Source of the DNA: Babylonia areolata
Lineage: Eukaryota; Mollusca; Gastropoda; Neogastropoda; Buccinidae
Direction of reading: 5' to 3'
Length of the DNA stretch: 64,000 bases
Assembly: GCF_041734735.1 (NCBI RefSeq)
Contig: NC_134896.1
Location: 53,222,394 to 53,286,393 of the forward strand
The notes beneath the pieces are model-generated. The model did not search any database, was not told where the DNA came from, and saw only the letters and a list, made by a program, of their open reading frames with translations. The position numbers and the translations under genes are program-made. Below, piece after piece: positions 22,386-48,224 of this stretch (position 1 is its first letter; each line of letters starts with the position of its first letter).

Positions 22386-23159
22386 AATGAGTAACTCTTG
22401 TAACAACTTCCTTTACAACCGAGAACGTCACAAAAAAAAAGTCTGAGGAGAATTCTCCTTCTCAGGAGCAATCTGTCCAAGAAGGCCACCACAAAATAAC
22501 GTCAACGTCACGGGCCCCTCACACACATGCTACACTGTGTATACATCCATCAAAAGACACAGCCACTTTCCACTCGAGTCTTAAAAAGAAAAACTGCACA
22601 CAAAAAATTCTGCGCCCATGACAACAACCAAACCCATTTAAACCTGCCAGTTTCGGCAAAATGAACAAAAACAATTCTGCAAATCATACAAAAATGACAG
22701 AGTTGGAGGGTCGGGGGGGGGACCAAAAAAGAGTTGAACAGCTCAATTAATAAATAAACAAATGTATAAACGTACAAAAAGTTTTGAGGAAGAAACAGAT
22801 AATTTGAGGAATATGCATAAGACGAGCCACAGATAAAAAAAAAACCAAAAAAAAAAAAACCCACAAAACAAAAAACCACCACACATTCTCTTCAAATTTT
22901 TTTTTTTTTTTTTAAATTTTTAATACGCATCCACAGAGAACGGTAGTAGGCCTAAGACCCTTGACAACACTGCACCTGTCTTCACCATGACAAAAAAACA
23001 ACAAAAAAACTCCTCCCTTTTCCTCAAAGAACGGGACACGGTGGTAGTGTAACAGTTAACACCCACAGTCACAAACAACGACGATATGCACAGCCAGACG
23101 GCGTCAGCAGCCCAGTGTATAAAGAAGGTTTGTTGTCAAGTCACTGGAGCAGGCAGAGC

Positions 23160-23835
23160 TGCAGAGCAGTCCTCGACCGTCCGCACACTGTTCAGTTTAG
23201 TCAGTTTCATCTCTGTCATCGACCGTCCGCACACTGGTCAGTTTCATCTCTGTCATTGACCGTCCAAACACCGGTCAGTTTAGTCAGTTTCATCACTGTC
23301 ATCGACCGTCAGCACACCTGTCAGTTTAGTCAGTTTTATCACCATTATCGACTGCCCGCACACTGGTCAGTTTAGTCAGTTTTATCACCATTATCGACTG
23401 CCCGCACACTGGTCAGTTTAGTCAGTTTTATCACCATTATCGACTGCCCGCACACTGGTCAGTTTAGTCAGTTTTATCACCATTATCGACTGCCCGCAAA
23501 CTGGTCAGTTTAGTCAGTTTCATATCTCTGTCATCGACTGCCGTACACCGGTCAGTTTAGTCAGTTTCATCACCATCATCAACCGTCCGCACACCGGTCA
23601 GTTTAGTCAGTTTCATCACTGTCATCAACTGCCCGCACAATGGTCGTTTTAGACAGTTTCATATCTCTGTCAGACTGCTCGTACACTGGTCAGTTTAGTC
23701 AGTTTCATATCTCTGTCATCGACTGCCCGTACACCGGTCAGTTTAGTCAGTTTCATCACTGTCATCAACTGCCCGCACACTGGTCAGTTTCATCACCGTC
23801 ATCGACTGCCCACACACTGGTCACTGTTTCACCAC
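23160..23835. repeat. Tandem repeat, about 46 bp, about 14 units
   Basis: Units read cactggtcagtttagtcagt + tttatcaccattatcgactg + cccgca. The central units (23295-23515) are nearly identical and the outer ones diverged. Confidence 0.9.
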
Positions 23836-24438
23836 TGTCCAAAAGCAGATATGGTCCGTGAACACTGCGCCTGTTGTTGGAACAAAGCCACACAGGCCTT
23901 ACACGCATTCCCTGGACGCTGAGGAGGAGGGCAGCAGAATCGTCTTTCCAACTGCTTTTCACCATCCCTGGTGACGACACGTCACGCGTCATGCCTTTCT
24001 GCCCACTTCACATTCACACCCTTAACACAATTCTTTCTTTTTTTTTTTCTCTCCTCTCCACACAGGTTAAATTCTTTCTTGCTGTTTTCCACATTAAAAA
24101 AAAAAAAAAAAATAAAAAAAATCCCTGATCACATTTTTTTCTTTCTCGAGTTCTGTTGTGTCATTTTCCACTCTGAGGGGAGCCAGGCCAGAAGGGGCGG
24201 GGGAGGTTGCAGGGGAAAATAAATTCTTTGTTTTCTCTTTCCAACATTCATTTTCACTTTAACACCATGGTGGGAGGGAGAGGGAGAGGGGGAGGGGGAA
24301 GGGGGGTGGGAAGAAAAAAAAAGAAGTCTGTCCTCCTCTCACGCCACCATCCACACGCAGCAGTGTGGGGTGTGGGGGATGGGGGAGGGGCAGCAGCAAG
24401 ATGACTGGGAGGAGTTGTGGCCCCTGCCCCCCCCCCAA

Positions 24439-38574
<14,136 letters not shown>

Positions 38575-38592
38575 AACTAGACCGATCAACAA

Positions 38593-39060
38593 ACTGGCCT
38601 TGGTTGGACTGACCTTTCTCGTGTTTACAGGTTGATCTGCTGGTTAAAAAAACGACAGCCGGAGATGGCCACTAATTTATTTTTAGCAGGGTGTCCAGAG
38701 GCGCGACAAACAGCCGTTTGTTAACAATCGCAGTTGGTCACGTACGCCATGCTTTGTAAAAATAGCGACTACATGTGACTCCGTGAGTGTTGTTCAGAAA
38801 ACCGGGTCAAGAAAACGTCATTTCCCGTAAAAGAAGGGAAGCTACTGGTGTGTTATCTCGCCCATGCAGTATGAAAAACAAGGTGCATCGTGCTCGCAAC
38901 CTCGCATGTAAATAGATTGCACAGTCGGTATCAGTAAAACAATAAAGAGAAGTAGGCCAAGTGCGATTATGATTGCTGGAACAGGATGACATTACGGAGC
39001 GAACTGGCCAGCGCGAAATATTGAACAGAGATTTTCAGTTTGTAAGTTTCGTGGGTGCGG
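38593..39060 (-). promoter_or_regulatory. EGLN1 5' flank / promoter region
   Basis: No exon or repeat was found here. The first 300 bp upstream of the start are less AT-rich than the intron, lack microsatellites and show no TATA box at a clear position. Transcription start sites cannot be placed. Confidence 0.4.
38739..38743 (-). promoter_or_regulatory. Candidate hypoxia response element core
   Basis: On the gene strand the sequence reads GCGTACGTGACC, with the HIF core ACGTG about 165 bp before the ATG. Vertebrate EGLN genes are HIF targets (negative feedback), so a site here is plausible. A 5-bp core occurs often by chance. Confidence 0.35.
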
Positions 39061-39063
39061 TTT

Positions 39064-40080
39064 CGTGTGTGTGTGTGTGTGTGTGTGCTGGCATGAATAA
39101 GCGTTTGAGTGTTGATGTTTGTTTTTCCTTTTTCTTTAAAGTTTTAAGTTCAACAGAGAAATGCCTTCATTTTTCATACAGTAATAATTATTTCTCAGTC
39201 TTCTTCATCTTCTTTTCATGCTCACACCAACGCAACAAACACTGATGACAAACAATTGTTTATGTGCCTGCATTTAAAAATAGGGTGGCCACTTATCTGG
39301 TGTATTTATCATTTCATGTATTCAAAACAGGGTCGATATCCCATCATAGTCCCCGCATTCTGCCCTTTATGACTCATTTGGTTTTGCACTGACGATCGAC
39401 TGCGTCGCATGTGCGCTGGGTTATCTAGGATTCGAGGTATATCACATCACGTACACAATTGGAGTTTGTTTTACGACTTGAACGTACTAGTAATGGAAAG
39501 AAAGGTTTCGCTTAAGATTACATCGTGAGAAATTTCTTCACGATACCACCGGTCGGTGGCCCGTCCCGGGAAATACTCAAATGTGTGGGTATGTGTCTCG
39601 GCAGAACGTCACGTGCGTGCGTGCGTGCGTGCGCACGCGCGTGTGTGTGTGTGTGTCAGTGTGACGGTGTGCCGCCGTGCGTGCATATCAGTCTACATGT
39701 GTGTGCCGTGTATGCATATGTGTCACTGACGGTGTGCACTGATGTGCACCGTGTCAGTGCGTGTGTGTCAGTCACTGGTGTGTGTGCGTGTGTCAGTCTG
39801 CGCGCGCTCTGACTGGTCTGTGTGAGTGTATGTGTGTCTCACGGTGTGTGTGTGTCAGTGCGGTGTGTGTGTGTCTGTCTGTCTGTCTGCGCGCGCTCTG
39901 ACTGGTCTACGTCAGTGTATGTGTCTCACGGTGTGTGTGTGTGTGTGTGTGTGTCAGTCAGTGCAGCCGGAATGCACGAACCGTCTGTGTCAGTGTACTG
40001 TCACTGTGACTCAGGCTCAGTGCGCCGGCACGGCACGGCTCAGACGTAGGCCGTGCACATGATCATGCATGCGCGTGTGA
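39064..40080. repeat. (TG)n-rich region with a 92-bp tandem duplication
   Basis: Short (TG)n at 39064-39088, then from 39610 a CpG-containing TG array. Two units near 39797-39888 and 39889-39960 share gcgcgcgctctgactggtct, gtgtatgtg and ctcacggtgtgtg. Open frames here are repeat artefacts. Confidence 0.8.
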
Positions 40081-40310
40081 CTGATCGATGTGTGAGGAGA
40101 GTACACACACTTCTTCAGAAAAACAGAGAGGGTGAGCGGGGAGACGGGGATATATGTGTAGCCTAGCGGGGAGTTTGGGGGGTGGGGGTGATAGGGAGGG
40201 GGGGGGGAATTCACCGCTCTTTGCTCTTGTTTTTAATAGAGCCGGATACGGATAAACAGATCTCTGAGATGCTAATTTCTCTTTTTTATCTACAGTTTCG
40301 AAAGTAAACG

Positions 40311-40660
40311 ACGGGCGCAATAGCCGCGTGGTTAAAGCGTTGGACTTTAAATCTGAGGGTCCCGGGTTCGAATCTTGGCATCGGCGCCTGGTGGGTAAAG
40401 GGTGGAGATATTTCCGATCTCCCAGGTCAACATATATGCAGACCTGCTTGTGCCTGAACCCCCAGTGTGTGTATACGCAATCAGAAGATCAAATACGCAC
40501 GTCAGTTAAAGACCCTGTAATCCATGTCGATGGGTTTTGGAAACAAGAACACTGTACCAGGCATGCGCACGAGGGGCGGGGTAAAAACGGTCAGTCCACG
40601 TGTACGTACGAGTGAACGTAGGAGTTCAGTTGCAGCCCACGAACGAAGAAGAAGAAGAAG
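40311..40660 (+). mobile_element. SINE-B nested in a dispersed repeat
   Basis: Head gcgcaatagccgcgtggtta, B-box gggttcgaatcttgg, and (GAA)n tail. The flanks agtaaa (40303-40308 and 40663-40668) are the target-site duplication. The joined flanks equal the uninterrupted repeat at 4916-5003 (inverted). Part of the body is shortened around 40555-40580. Confidence 0.92.
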
Positions 40661-40745
40661 TCAGTAAAGACTATGTTTTAGAAGCTTCATTCATAGCTCG
40701 GCATCAGTGACTCAACTCATAGTGGAGTTGTTTGTGACCAATACC
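40661..40745 (-). repeat. Dispersed repeat, copy split by a SINE
   Basis: The larger part of the repeat seen whole at 4916-5003. Its remaining end lies left of the SINE at 40297-40308 (tttcgaaagtaaa). Confidence 0.75.
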
Positions 40746-40870
40746 ATAGTTTATTTGTTCACACACTGTAACTAAATGACCGAACAATGACGCACTGCAC
40801 GCGCGCGCCACTACGTTTGTCAGTCATGCGCTGACGTCGATGAATCACGTGCACTGATGCTAATTCTAAG

Positions 40871-41415
40871 TTAAAGTCTTAACTCCCGAGAGCAAGGTTT
40901 CGGTTGCGCATGCGCACTAGAGCCTATCCAGGACTTGTATCCAAATCCAGACGACCTTCCCTACATGGGTCACATGTGGTGGTGAAAGGTTAGTAGATCG
41001 TCATATTTCTCTCCGTTTGCATGTTTTACAAACAATGTGGTCGTTTACGGTTGCCAACGTCGAGGGGCTGTCTGCATGCTTTCCAATTCTCACCGGACAG
41101 TACCACGTGCTGGTGCTATTTTTATCTGACAGACACGTCTAGTGCAAACACAAACGGCTCTAGCTCCGCCCCTTTTCTCTGCATTCAAATTTTTTATTAC
41201 GTGTAGCTGACACATTTTGTACTTTCCAAAGTCAATTCAGATCTAGATTGGAAGCTGCTAGGCAAATCTCGCTCTCTGCCATAAATGAAGCCAAACCGTA
41301 GCTTTATTAGGCTTTTATTTTGAATAAACCTTCACCGACGTCACAGTGTCAGACTCTGGTGAGAAACTGGCTTGATTCAAATCGCCCGCCATTTATAGTC
41401 CGGTTCAGGCTTTAA
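40871..41415. mobile_element. TTAA-flanked MITE, family 1, copy 2
   Basis: TTAA at 40871-40874 and 41412-41415 bracket a 537-bp element nearly identical to the 6.3-kb copy, except that 40931-40987 is unrelated to 6338-6391 of copy 1. Different flanks on both sides confirm the ends. Confidence 0.85.
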
Positions 41416-41813
41416 GACCGCCAGAACTTGGACCGACACGAGCAAGTATGTTGCCTGTCCGCGGCCGTCTTCCACTGACTGGCAGTTGAGTTGTTTACCT
41501 GGTACTTCCAGGTGTGTCCTGTCACAAGGAAAACAAATGTGGAGCCGTATACAAGACGAGCTGGTGACGAGACTATGTGCACGTACGGTCACAGTCGCAC
41601 AGTCGGTCACCCGGCACTGATTCATCGTTGACCTGAGGCTGTTTTTGCTCGAATTGCTGTCTGTTGAAGCTGTGCACTGTCTGTCTGTTTGACTGACAGC
41701 ACAGAGTGACAGCCGGAGACCCGAGTTAGTACCATCAAATACCAAAATCTACGGTAATACTGACAGCTTTCGTGCAAGTTGTAACACGTGCATTGGTTTC
41801 CCTAATCATCTCT

Positions 41814-41881
41814 TAAAGGTTTACCACGGTCACACACATACACACAATGGGTCATTACAAAGACTTGCTTTGTTTACACAC
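41814..41881 (-). repeat. Fragment of the GACTCACTT-hairpin element
   Basis: gtttaccacggtcacacaca and cttgctttgtttacacac match the terminal 90 bp of the element at 33554-34020, with changes. Confidence 0.6.
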
Positions 41882-41944
41882 ATCAGTAAAAAAAAAAAAA
41901 AAAAAAATTAAAAAAGAAAGAAAAAAAAGGGTGGTGGGGGTGGA

Positions 41945-42105
41945 GCGAAGAAATGATAAACGAGCACTTTTTATTTCACTTATTTATTTATCTATTTATG
42001 CGAAGAAAATTAATGATAAACGAGTACTTTTTATTTTACTTATTTATCTATCTATCAACGCGAAGAAAATTAATGATAAACGATAAACGAGTACTCTTTA
42101 TTTCA
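41945..42105. repeat. Tandem repeat, about 62 bp x 3
   Basis: Units share cgaagaaaattaatgataaa, cgagtactttttatttcact and tatttatctatctat. Confidence 0.85.
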
Positions 42106-42379
42106 AGTTATTTTGTTTATTTGTTTTATTAGAAAATAAAATGAGACGCAAATGAAGATGCAACGTTCCTCTCTGCACGTGGCAGCTGATTGCAAGTGAC
42201 CAGCTGCACGTCAGTGAAAATCATGATCACAGCCTTTTGGAGATCAATCTTCCCTGCCAATAAAAATTGATCTCACCAGCAGCCGGCTGACGTTAAATTT
42301 GAATGAATCACTCGGTCAAGTTTGGATGCGTGACTGGTCAGTTTGTTGAAACCTGGACTCGGGTATCTGCGCAGTGAAA

Positions 42380-42600
42380 ACACCAACACACACACACACA
42401 CACACACACTGCGCAGACATGTGCACATAAACGTACGTGCAGACGCACACACATACGCGCGCGCGGCACGGCACAAACACACACACTACGCAGATATGCA
42501 CACTAGCATGCACGTACGTGCTCACACACACACACACAGACACACATTACTACTACTACGCAGATATACTCACATGCACGAACGTGCACACACACACACC
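42380..42600. repeat. (CA)n with a repeated cgcagatatgcac motif
   Basis: Three rounds of (CA)n followed by ctacgcagatatgcacact- and cacgtacgtgc-like sequence. Confidence 0.75.
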
Positions 42601-42771
42601 TTACAATTAACTATACCGTCCCCCCCTTACCCTTACCTCTCTCTCTCTGCCCCTCCGGCATGGAATGACTGAAAAAGGCCCTGTGTAAACCACCTAACAC
42701 ATGGGCTTCCAAGCTAATGACAGAACTGTATCAACTGAAATGAAGTATCTCCACATACATGACGAGCAGTT

Positions 42772-42840
42772 TCAGTTTCCTTTTCTCAAGGAAGCGTCTC
42801 TGCGTTCGGCCAAACCCATATACACTACACCGCATCTACT
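42772..42840 (-). mobile_element. SINE 3' module, truncated, minus strand
   Basis: gtttcagtttccttttctca, gcgttcggccaaacccatat, acaccgcatctac. It faces the plus-strand copy at 42990-43131. Confidence 0.85.
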
Positions 42841-42989
42841 ATAGACATTTATTTGCTTATGTATCATCATTGTTGTCTTATTTATTTACTTATTCATTAT
42901 TATTATTATTACTACTACCTTTTTATATTGTAATTATTTATTTATTTACTTATTTATGCACGCTTATCTATTATTTCTTCACTTTTTTT

Positions 42990-43131
42990 TCTTCTCAAGG
43001 CCTGACTACTGAAGCGCGTTGGGTTACGCTGCTGGTCAGGCATCTGCTTGGCAGATGTGGTGTAGCGTATATGGATTTGTCCGAACGCAGTGACGCCTCC
43101 TTGAGCTACTGAAACTGAAACTGAAACTGTG
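42990..43131 (+). mobile_element. SINE 3' module, plus strand
   Basis: tttcttctcaaggcctgact to (ACTGAA)3. About 65 bp can pair with the minus-strand piece at 42772. Confidence 0.92.
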
Positions 43132-43239
43132 AAGGTACCTATTGGAGGCAATGATCTTCTTCGACAGATTTTTCAACCACAGATGACAACACTCATAGCT
43201 TCTTTCTTTCTCCTCCTTCCCCCCCCCCCCCCCCCCCCT

Positions 43240-43422
43240 AGTGCGCCACGTGCGTGCATGCAAAACACGGGGCCTCGATTCATCGTCTCGTCCGAACAAC
43301 TTGACTAGACGCTGAGATTGATTTTCCAGTCAACTTGGGCCGGAGCAAGTGCTAGACCATTCGAACCCGGCAGACTCGCCGGGACCGTTACGGACACCGT
43401 CTTAAGTTAACCATTCTGCCAA
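43240..43422 (-). mobile_element. SINE-D head and central domain, 3'-truncated
   Basis: Reading from 43422 on the minus strand: TGGCAGAATGGTTAAC (A-box), GGGTTCGAATGGTCT (B-box), TGACTGGAAAATCAATCTCA, and ACGAGACGATGAATCGAGG of the central block. It has the same order as the full copy at 51135-51525. Confidence 0.85.
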
Positions 43423-43714
43423 CTTCCCCCCCCCTCCCCCCCCCCCCCCCAAAAAAAAAAAAACACAACAACAACAACAACCAACAAAAACAACAACCGA
43501 CAACAACAAAAAGGCAACAAAAACTGTTTGTGAAAATGAATACAAGCATATCTTTTTCATTTTTTTTAAGTACATTCTTACTCTTTTTCTCTCGTTGATT
43601 TCAAATTAACTCCCGTGCTTCTTTCTCTGATTTCAAATTGACTCCCGTTAAACACTGGAGTTTGTTGACGGTGAGCGAATGAACGCACGTACCCCTGGTG
43701 GCTGCCACTGACTT

Positions 43715-44195
43715 CATAATATACATATTAATTGATTGGGGTCTTAGGCAATGACTATGGAAATGATATTGCTGATGATTGAAATAAAGAAGGCGAAGAA
43801 AAAGAAAAAAAAAAAGAAAAAAAAGTCTGTCATGCAACTTCTGTCCCCATAACGAAAACAGATACATAACGATTAATCGGGGTCTCCGGTAATGGCTATG
43901 GAAACGACATTGTTGATGATTGACATGAATAAATAAATAGATAAATAAATAAAATAAAAACAATAAAAGACTGCCATGTAACGCCGAGTGTCCGATAAAA
44001 AAAACAAAACTAACAACAAAAAAAAACTAACGAAAATAGATCCATAATGATTAATTGGGGTCTCTGGCAATGGCTAAGGCAACGACATTGTTGACGATTG
44101 AGATAAATTAATCAATTAATCGATTAAATTTAATTTTGAAATAATAATTACAAAGACTGCCACGAAACGTGTGTCCGATAACAAACGAAAAACGG
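43715..44195. repeat. Tandem repeat, about 150-180 bp x 3
   Basis: Each unit has attaattggggtctctggca, atggctatggaaacgacatt, gttgatgattga, its own AT-rich microsatellite, and agactgccatg...gtgtccgataac. The microsatellite differs in length and motif in each unit. Confidence 0.88.
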
Positions 44196-44239
44196 CGCAG
44201 AAGAGTTTCCCAGTCCAATCCGTGTTGTTGATCATGCAT

Positions 44240-44760
44240 CACCCCCACCCCCACCCCTACCCTTAGCACCGCCCTCCTCCCCCCTCCCCCCGAGCCAGCC
44301 CCGCCCCCGCCCCCCCACCCCCCCACCCCTCCCTCCCCCACCCCCTTCTCTCTCTCTCCCTTTATTCCCAGGTTGGTGGTGGGTTGTTCGTATGTTGTTG
44401 TGAGAACCAAGCGTCCGATCCACAAGGAGCAGCACGTGTGGACTAGCATGGGCACGTGCCGTTCAGAGCGTTGCCAGTTGTGGGAGGGAAGTGGGCATGG
44501 GTGTTGGTGGGGGCGTGGGGGGAGGAGGGAGGAGAGGAGTGAGTGTGGGAGGAGGAGGGGAGAGGGGAATGGGGAGGAGGTTGGGGGTGGGACGTAATTG
44601 GTGGGAGGTGGCGAGGGGGAGGGGAGGGGAGGGAGGAGAAGAGTGAGTGTGGGAGGAGGAGGGGAGAGAGAGAATAGGGAGGAGGTGGGGGATGGGGGGG
44701 GGCGTAATAGGTGGGAGGGGGCGAGGTGGGGAGGGGGAAGGTGGGTCAGATTTCAAGGTT
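44240..44760. repeat. C-rich then G-rich block
   Basis: 44240-44345 is almost pure C-runs; 44475-44755 is G-runs of 3-8 with ggaggagggga motifs, duplicated (gagtgtgggaggaggagggg at 44540 and 44643). Many possible G-quadruplexes. The long frames are artefacts. Confidence 0.85.
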
Positions 44761-44879
44761 GTTTTTTTTTTCTTGGGGTGTTCAGTGCGTGGGAATGTTG
44801 GTGTTTTCATTGGTGGTGGGTTGTGTCACAGTGTGTGTGTGTGTGTGTGTGTATGTGCGTGCGTGCGTGAGAATTCTTG

Positions 44880-46150
44880 TTCGTATCGGTTTGAGTAAAC
44901 GAGCATGCTGCATGCATAAATCCTTTAAAAAAAAAAAACCCACCTACTTACAAATGTTTACGTTGTTGTACCGCTTTTATTATTCGCTAATCATTTAATA
45001 ATAACAAAGTGAACAAAGAAAGAAAGAGCAAGAAACTATATTTCCAAGATGCCATGTGGGCACAGTGGGCGGTACCTCTGACTGACTTATATGGACAAGT
45101 CTGCACGTGATCCCAGCTGTGACCTCATTCTTCTTATCGATTTTGTCTGCGTGAGTAGAATGTCTGCACTTCAGTGTCTTCAGTGTCCCATGCACCAACT
45201 CTCCTTTTTTCTTTCACCAGAATTGTTGGGTGCGTGTGTGTGTGTGTGTGTGGGAGTGGGGGGGGGGGGAGGGGGTTCGGGCGGGGGGGGGGGGGGGGTT
45301 AGGGGGTCTCCAGCTCGTCGGTGTGTGTGTGTGTGTGTGTGTGTGTGAGTTTGTTGAATGTATGTTTACTGATTTTCTCAGTCGTGCGTTTGGTATATTA
45401 AAATCCCTTTTATTTAGTGTGTTTAGGATATACACGTGGAACTGATAAGTATATCACTTAATTTCTATCGTGAATCCCTTGCCTATGACAGTCAACAGCT
45501 AACAGCTCGACTGAAACGATCGTATATTATACATCAGTGAAATTAGTAACCGACATTTTCTCTAAACACGTCACTTTAACCCCAATATTTTTTCACCATC
45601 CATCTTTTTTTCATCAGTAAAAGTGCAAAGTCAGTTTTCGAAGTTACTTTTTACCTAAATTCTGGTATAACGAACATTTCAGTCGTGCGTTATGCAGTAC
45701 AGGCTATTTGTTTATTTATCTATCTATTCTATGTATCTATCTATCTGGTTTCTTTTTTACATGTTAGACTTGACGATATTGTGCACATTATGTAGCGAAT
45801 GAATAAGCATCAGATAAAATATATGTGTCCATACCTACATCAAAATTCACTTCAACCCCCACCCCCACCTCCACGCCCCCAAAATACAGTCGAAAACCAC
45901 AGGAAAATGGTTATAACGTCCTATCCGGTGTGTAACACTTCAAATCAACATCAGTGAACGGCGAAATTGCCCGGTAAAATACGTTCCTCAGTCTAGGATA
46001 CTGGAATAGGAAACAGCCAAGTCAGTGGGATAAATAGTTGCAGCATTGTGACATCTAGGTCGTTACATGGCGAGGTAGAAAAAAAAAAAAACAAACAAAA
46101 AACAAACCGGTCATACGCGTAAAATGTTACATGTCTGCCTGAGTGTGTAT
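44880..46150. other. Gene-free stretch
   Basis: (TG)n flank a poly-G block (45231-45347). The rest is unique AT-rich sequence with (TCTA)n near 45715-45745. No exon or element was recognised. Confidence 0.55.
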
Positions 46151-46159
46151 GTGTGCGTG

Positions 46160-46345
46160 CCTGAAATTTGATTGAATGACACAGGAAGCGAATGATGAGT
46201 GCCCACTGAGTGGCAGCCGTCAGTCGGCTCTACCCAGGTCGGCAGACTGTTGTGTAAATGACCCCGTGTTTTGTAAAGGGCTTAGAGCTTAGTCTCCGAC
46301 CGAGAATAGGCGCTATATAGGAATCCACATCGATCAATGAATCAA
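46160..46345 (+). mobile_element. Retroposon 3' end with (ATCA)n-like tail
   Basis: ttgtaaagggcttagagctt, ggcgctatataggaatccac and atcgatcaatgaatcaa are a typical 3' terminus shared by many invertebrate LINEs and SINEs. The 5' extent is uncertain. Confidence 0.6.
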
Positions 46346-46439
46346 ACTAGTACCGTCAAATCCAAGAGTGTTGACCGACGCGATCTCAGACGTACAGGCA
46401 TCTCCTCGCTCCATTGTCTGTCCATACTGGTATCAGTAT

Positions 46440-46562
46440 CGGCAGTAGCTCAAGGAGGCGTCACTGCGTTCGGACAAATCAATGTACGCTACACCACATC
46501 AGTCTGCTAAGCAGATGCCTGACCAGCAGCGTAACCCAACGCGCTTAGTCAGGCCTTGAGAG
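46440..46562 (-). mobile_element. SINE 3' module
   Basis: gtagctcaaggaggcgtcac to gtcaggccttgag, with three extra bases (agt) near the catct stem. Confidence 0.9.
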
Positions 46563-46857
46563 AAAGAGAACAGAAAAGAATAAATAAAAATAAAAGACAG
46601 AAAATAATAAGAAAAAAAAAGAAGTCCGTCAGTACTGGGAGTGTGATAACTTTACGGCGCTCCGGGGAAAGGGACGTAACTATGACTTCAAATTCGAGTC
46701 GCAGCAAACTGTTGAGATGTATTCTGACTCGAGAATGCCGAACTTTCAATTACTGAAACTGTTGTTTCATTAATTTATATTGCTATTGAAAGACAGAATA
46801 GCCAGCTAAAAATCTATTGCGTATTCGGCGTCAGAGAGACAGACAGACAGACAGACG

Positions 46858-46893
<36 letters not shown>

Positions 46894-47131
46894 GGGGAGA
46901 GAATAAACTTGATGCTGTCTGCCTTTTTTTCCCCCTCTTTTTTATTTAGGGGAAAAGAAGCAAGCATATTAGAATTGTTTTTTTTTTATCCTGCTTTATA
47001 AGAAAAATTAATATACTTTTTTTTTTAATGAAAAAAAAGTACACCAAACACACCACACACACTCCAATGTTAATTCAGTTTCGAAACTGTGCCAAGAGAG
47101 AGAGAGACACTGAACTGTTTAATGTCATCAG

Positions 47132-47531
47132 TGGAGGGATGGCCTAGACTAACGCGTCCGCCTAGGAAGCGAGAGAATCTGAGCGTGCTGGTTCGAATCA
47201 CAGGCTCAGCCGCTGATATTTTCTCCCTCTCCACTAGGCCTTGAGTGGTGGTCTGGACGCTAGTCATTCGGATGAGACGATAAACCGAGGTCCCGTGTGC
47301 AGCATGCACTTAGCGCACGTAAAAGAACCCACGGCAGCAAAAGGGTTGTTCGTGGCAAAATTCTGTAGAAAAATCCACTGCGGTAGGAAAAACAAATAAA
47401 ACTGCATGCAGAAAAAAATATTACAAAAAAAGGTGTGGGGCTGTAGTGTAGCGACGCGCTCTCCCTGGGGAGAACAGCCCGAATTTCACACAGAGAAATC
47501 TGTTGTGATAAAAAGATATACAAATACAAAT
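47132..47531 (+). mobile_element. SINE-A, full length
   Basis: Head ggatggcctagactaacgcg, with ag lost from the usual tagaggtaacg; central block at 47280-47345; tail atacaaatacaaatag. Confidence 0.92.
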
Positions 47532-47632
47532 AGTTGAAAAGCTCTGGTGACATAGTAGGTACTAATCAGAACAAAATGGTGCAAAATAAATAAAAATGGA
47601 ACAGGAAGAGAAAAGAAAACAGAATTGAAACA

Positions 47633-47663
<31 letters not shown>

Positions 47664-47710
47664 TGATCTGCCCTTTAATCATCAGACAATGACCCCAGGA
47701 GAAGGTAGGA

Positions 47711-47835
47711 TCAGTTTCAGTAGCTCAAGGAGGCGTCACTGCGTTCGGACAAATCCATATACGCTACACCACATCTGCCAAGCAGATGCCTGACCAGCAG
47801 CACAACCCAACGCGCTTAGTCAGGCCTTGAGAAAA
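47711..47835 (-). mobile_element. SINE 3' module
   Basis: gtttcagtagctcaaggagg to gtcaggccttgag and an A-run. Confidence 0.92.
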
Positions 47836-48224
47836 AAAAAAGGTGAATAAATAATAGATAAGCTTACATAAATAAATAAATAAGTAAATAATAATTATAA
47901 TATAAAAAGGTCGGATCGTGGACTGGAAACACCGCGTCTCAGTTCAACGCACCACTGGCCGCACGTCCTCTACATTGTGCTTCGTACACTCGGTCCTCGC
48001 TCCCGCCCCACCTCCCCCCCAACCCCCTCGTCCCCCCACTCTCCGCCCTCCCCTACCCTTCCCCCCTCACCCCCCAACTCACATCCCCCCCCTCCACACC
48101 CCCGTCAGCACTAATTACTTGAGTTGCCGGACTGGGTGGGTCATGGTGACCTTGTTTTCAATGGACAGATTACATTCAGTCGCTCGGTTCCCCGATCGAG
48201 TGGTAAACATGGGTCACAAGGAGT

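Larger units (their letters stand above)
12600..24438 (-). other. 3' flank of EGLN1, possibly a very long 3' UTR
   Basis: No host exon was recognised on either strand in this 11.8 kb. It has fewer SINEs than the regions on either side and many A/T-rich stretches. A minus-strand AATAAA (12835-12840 on + as TTTATT) is one possible end, but internal hexamers cannot be ranked by eye. The tandem arrays and SINEs inside it are listed separately. Confidence 0.35.
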
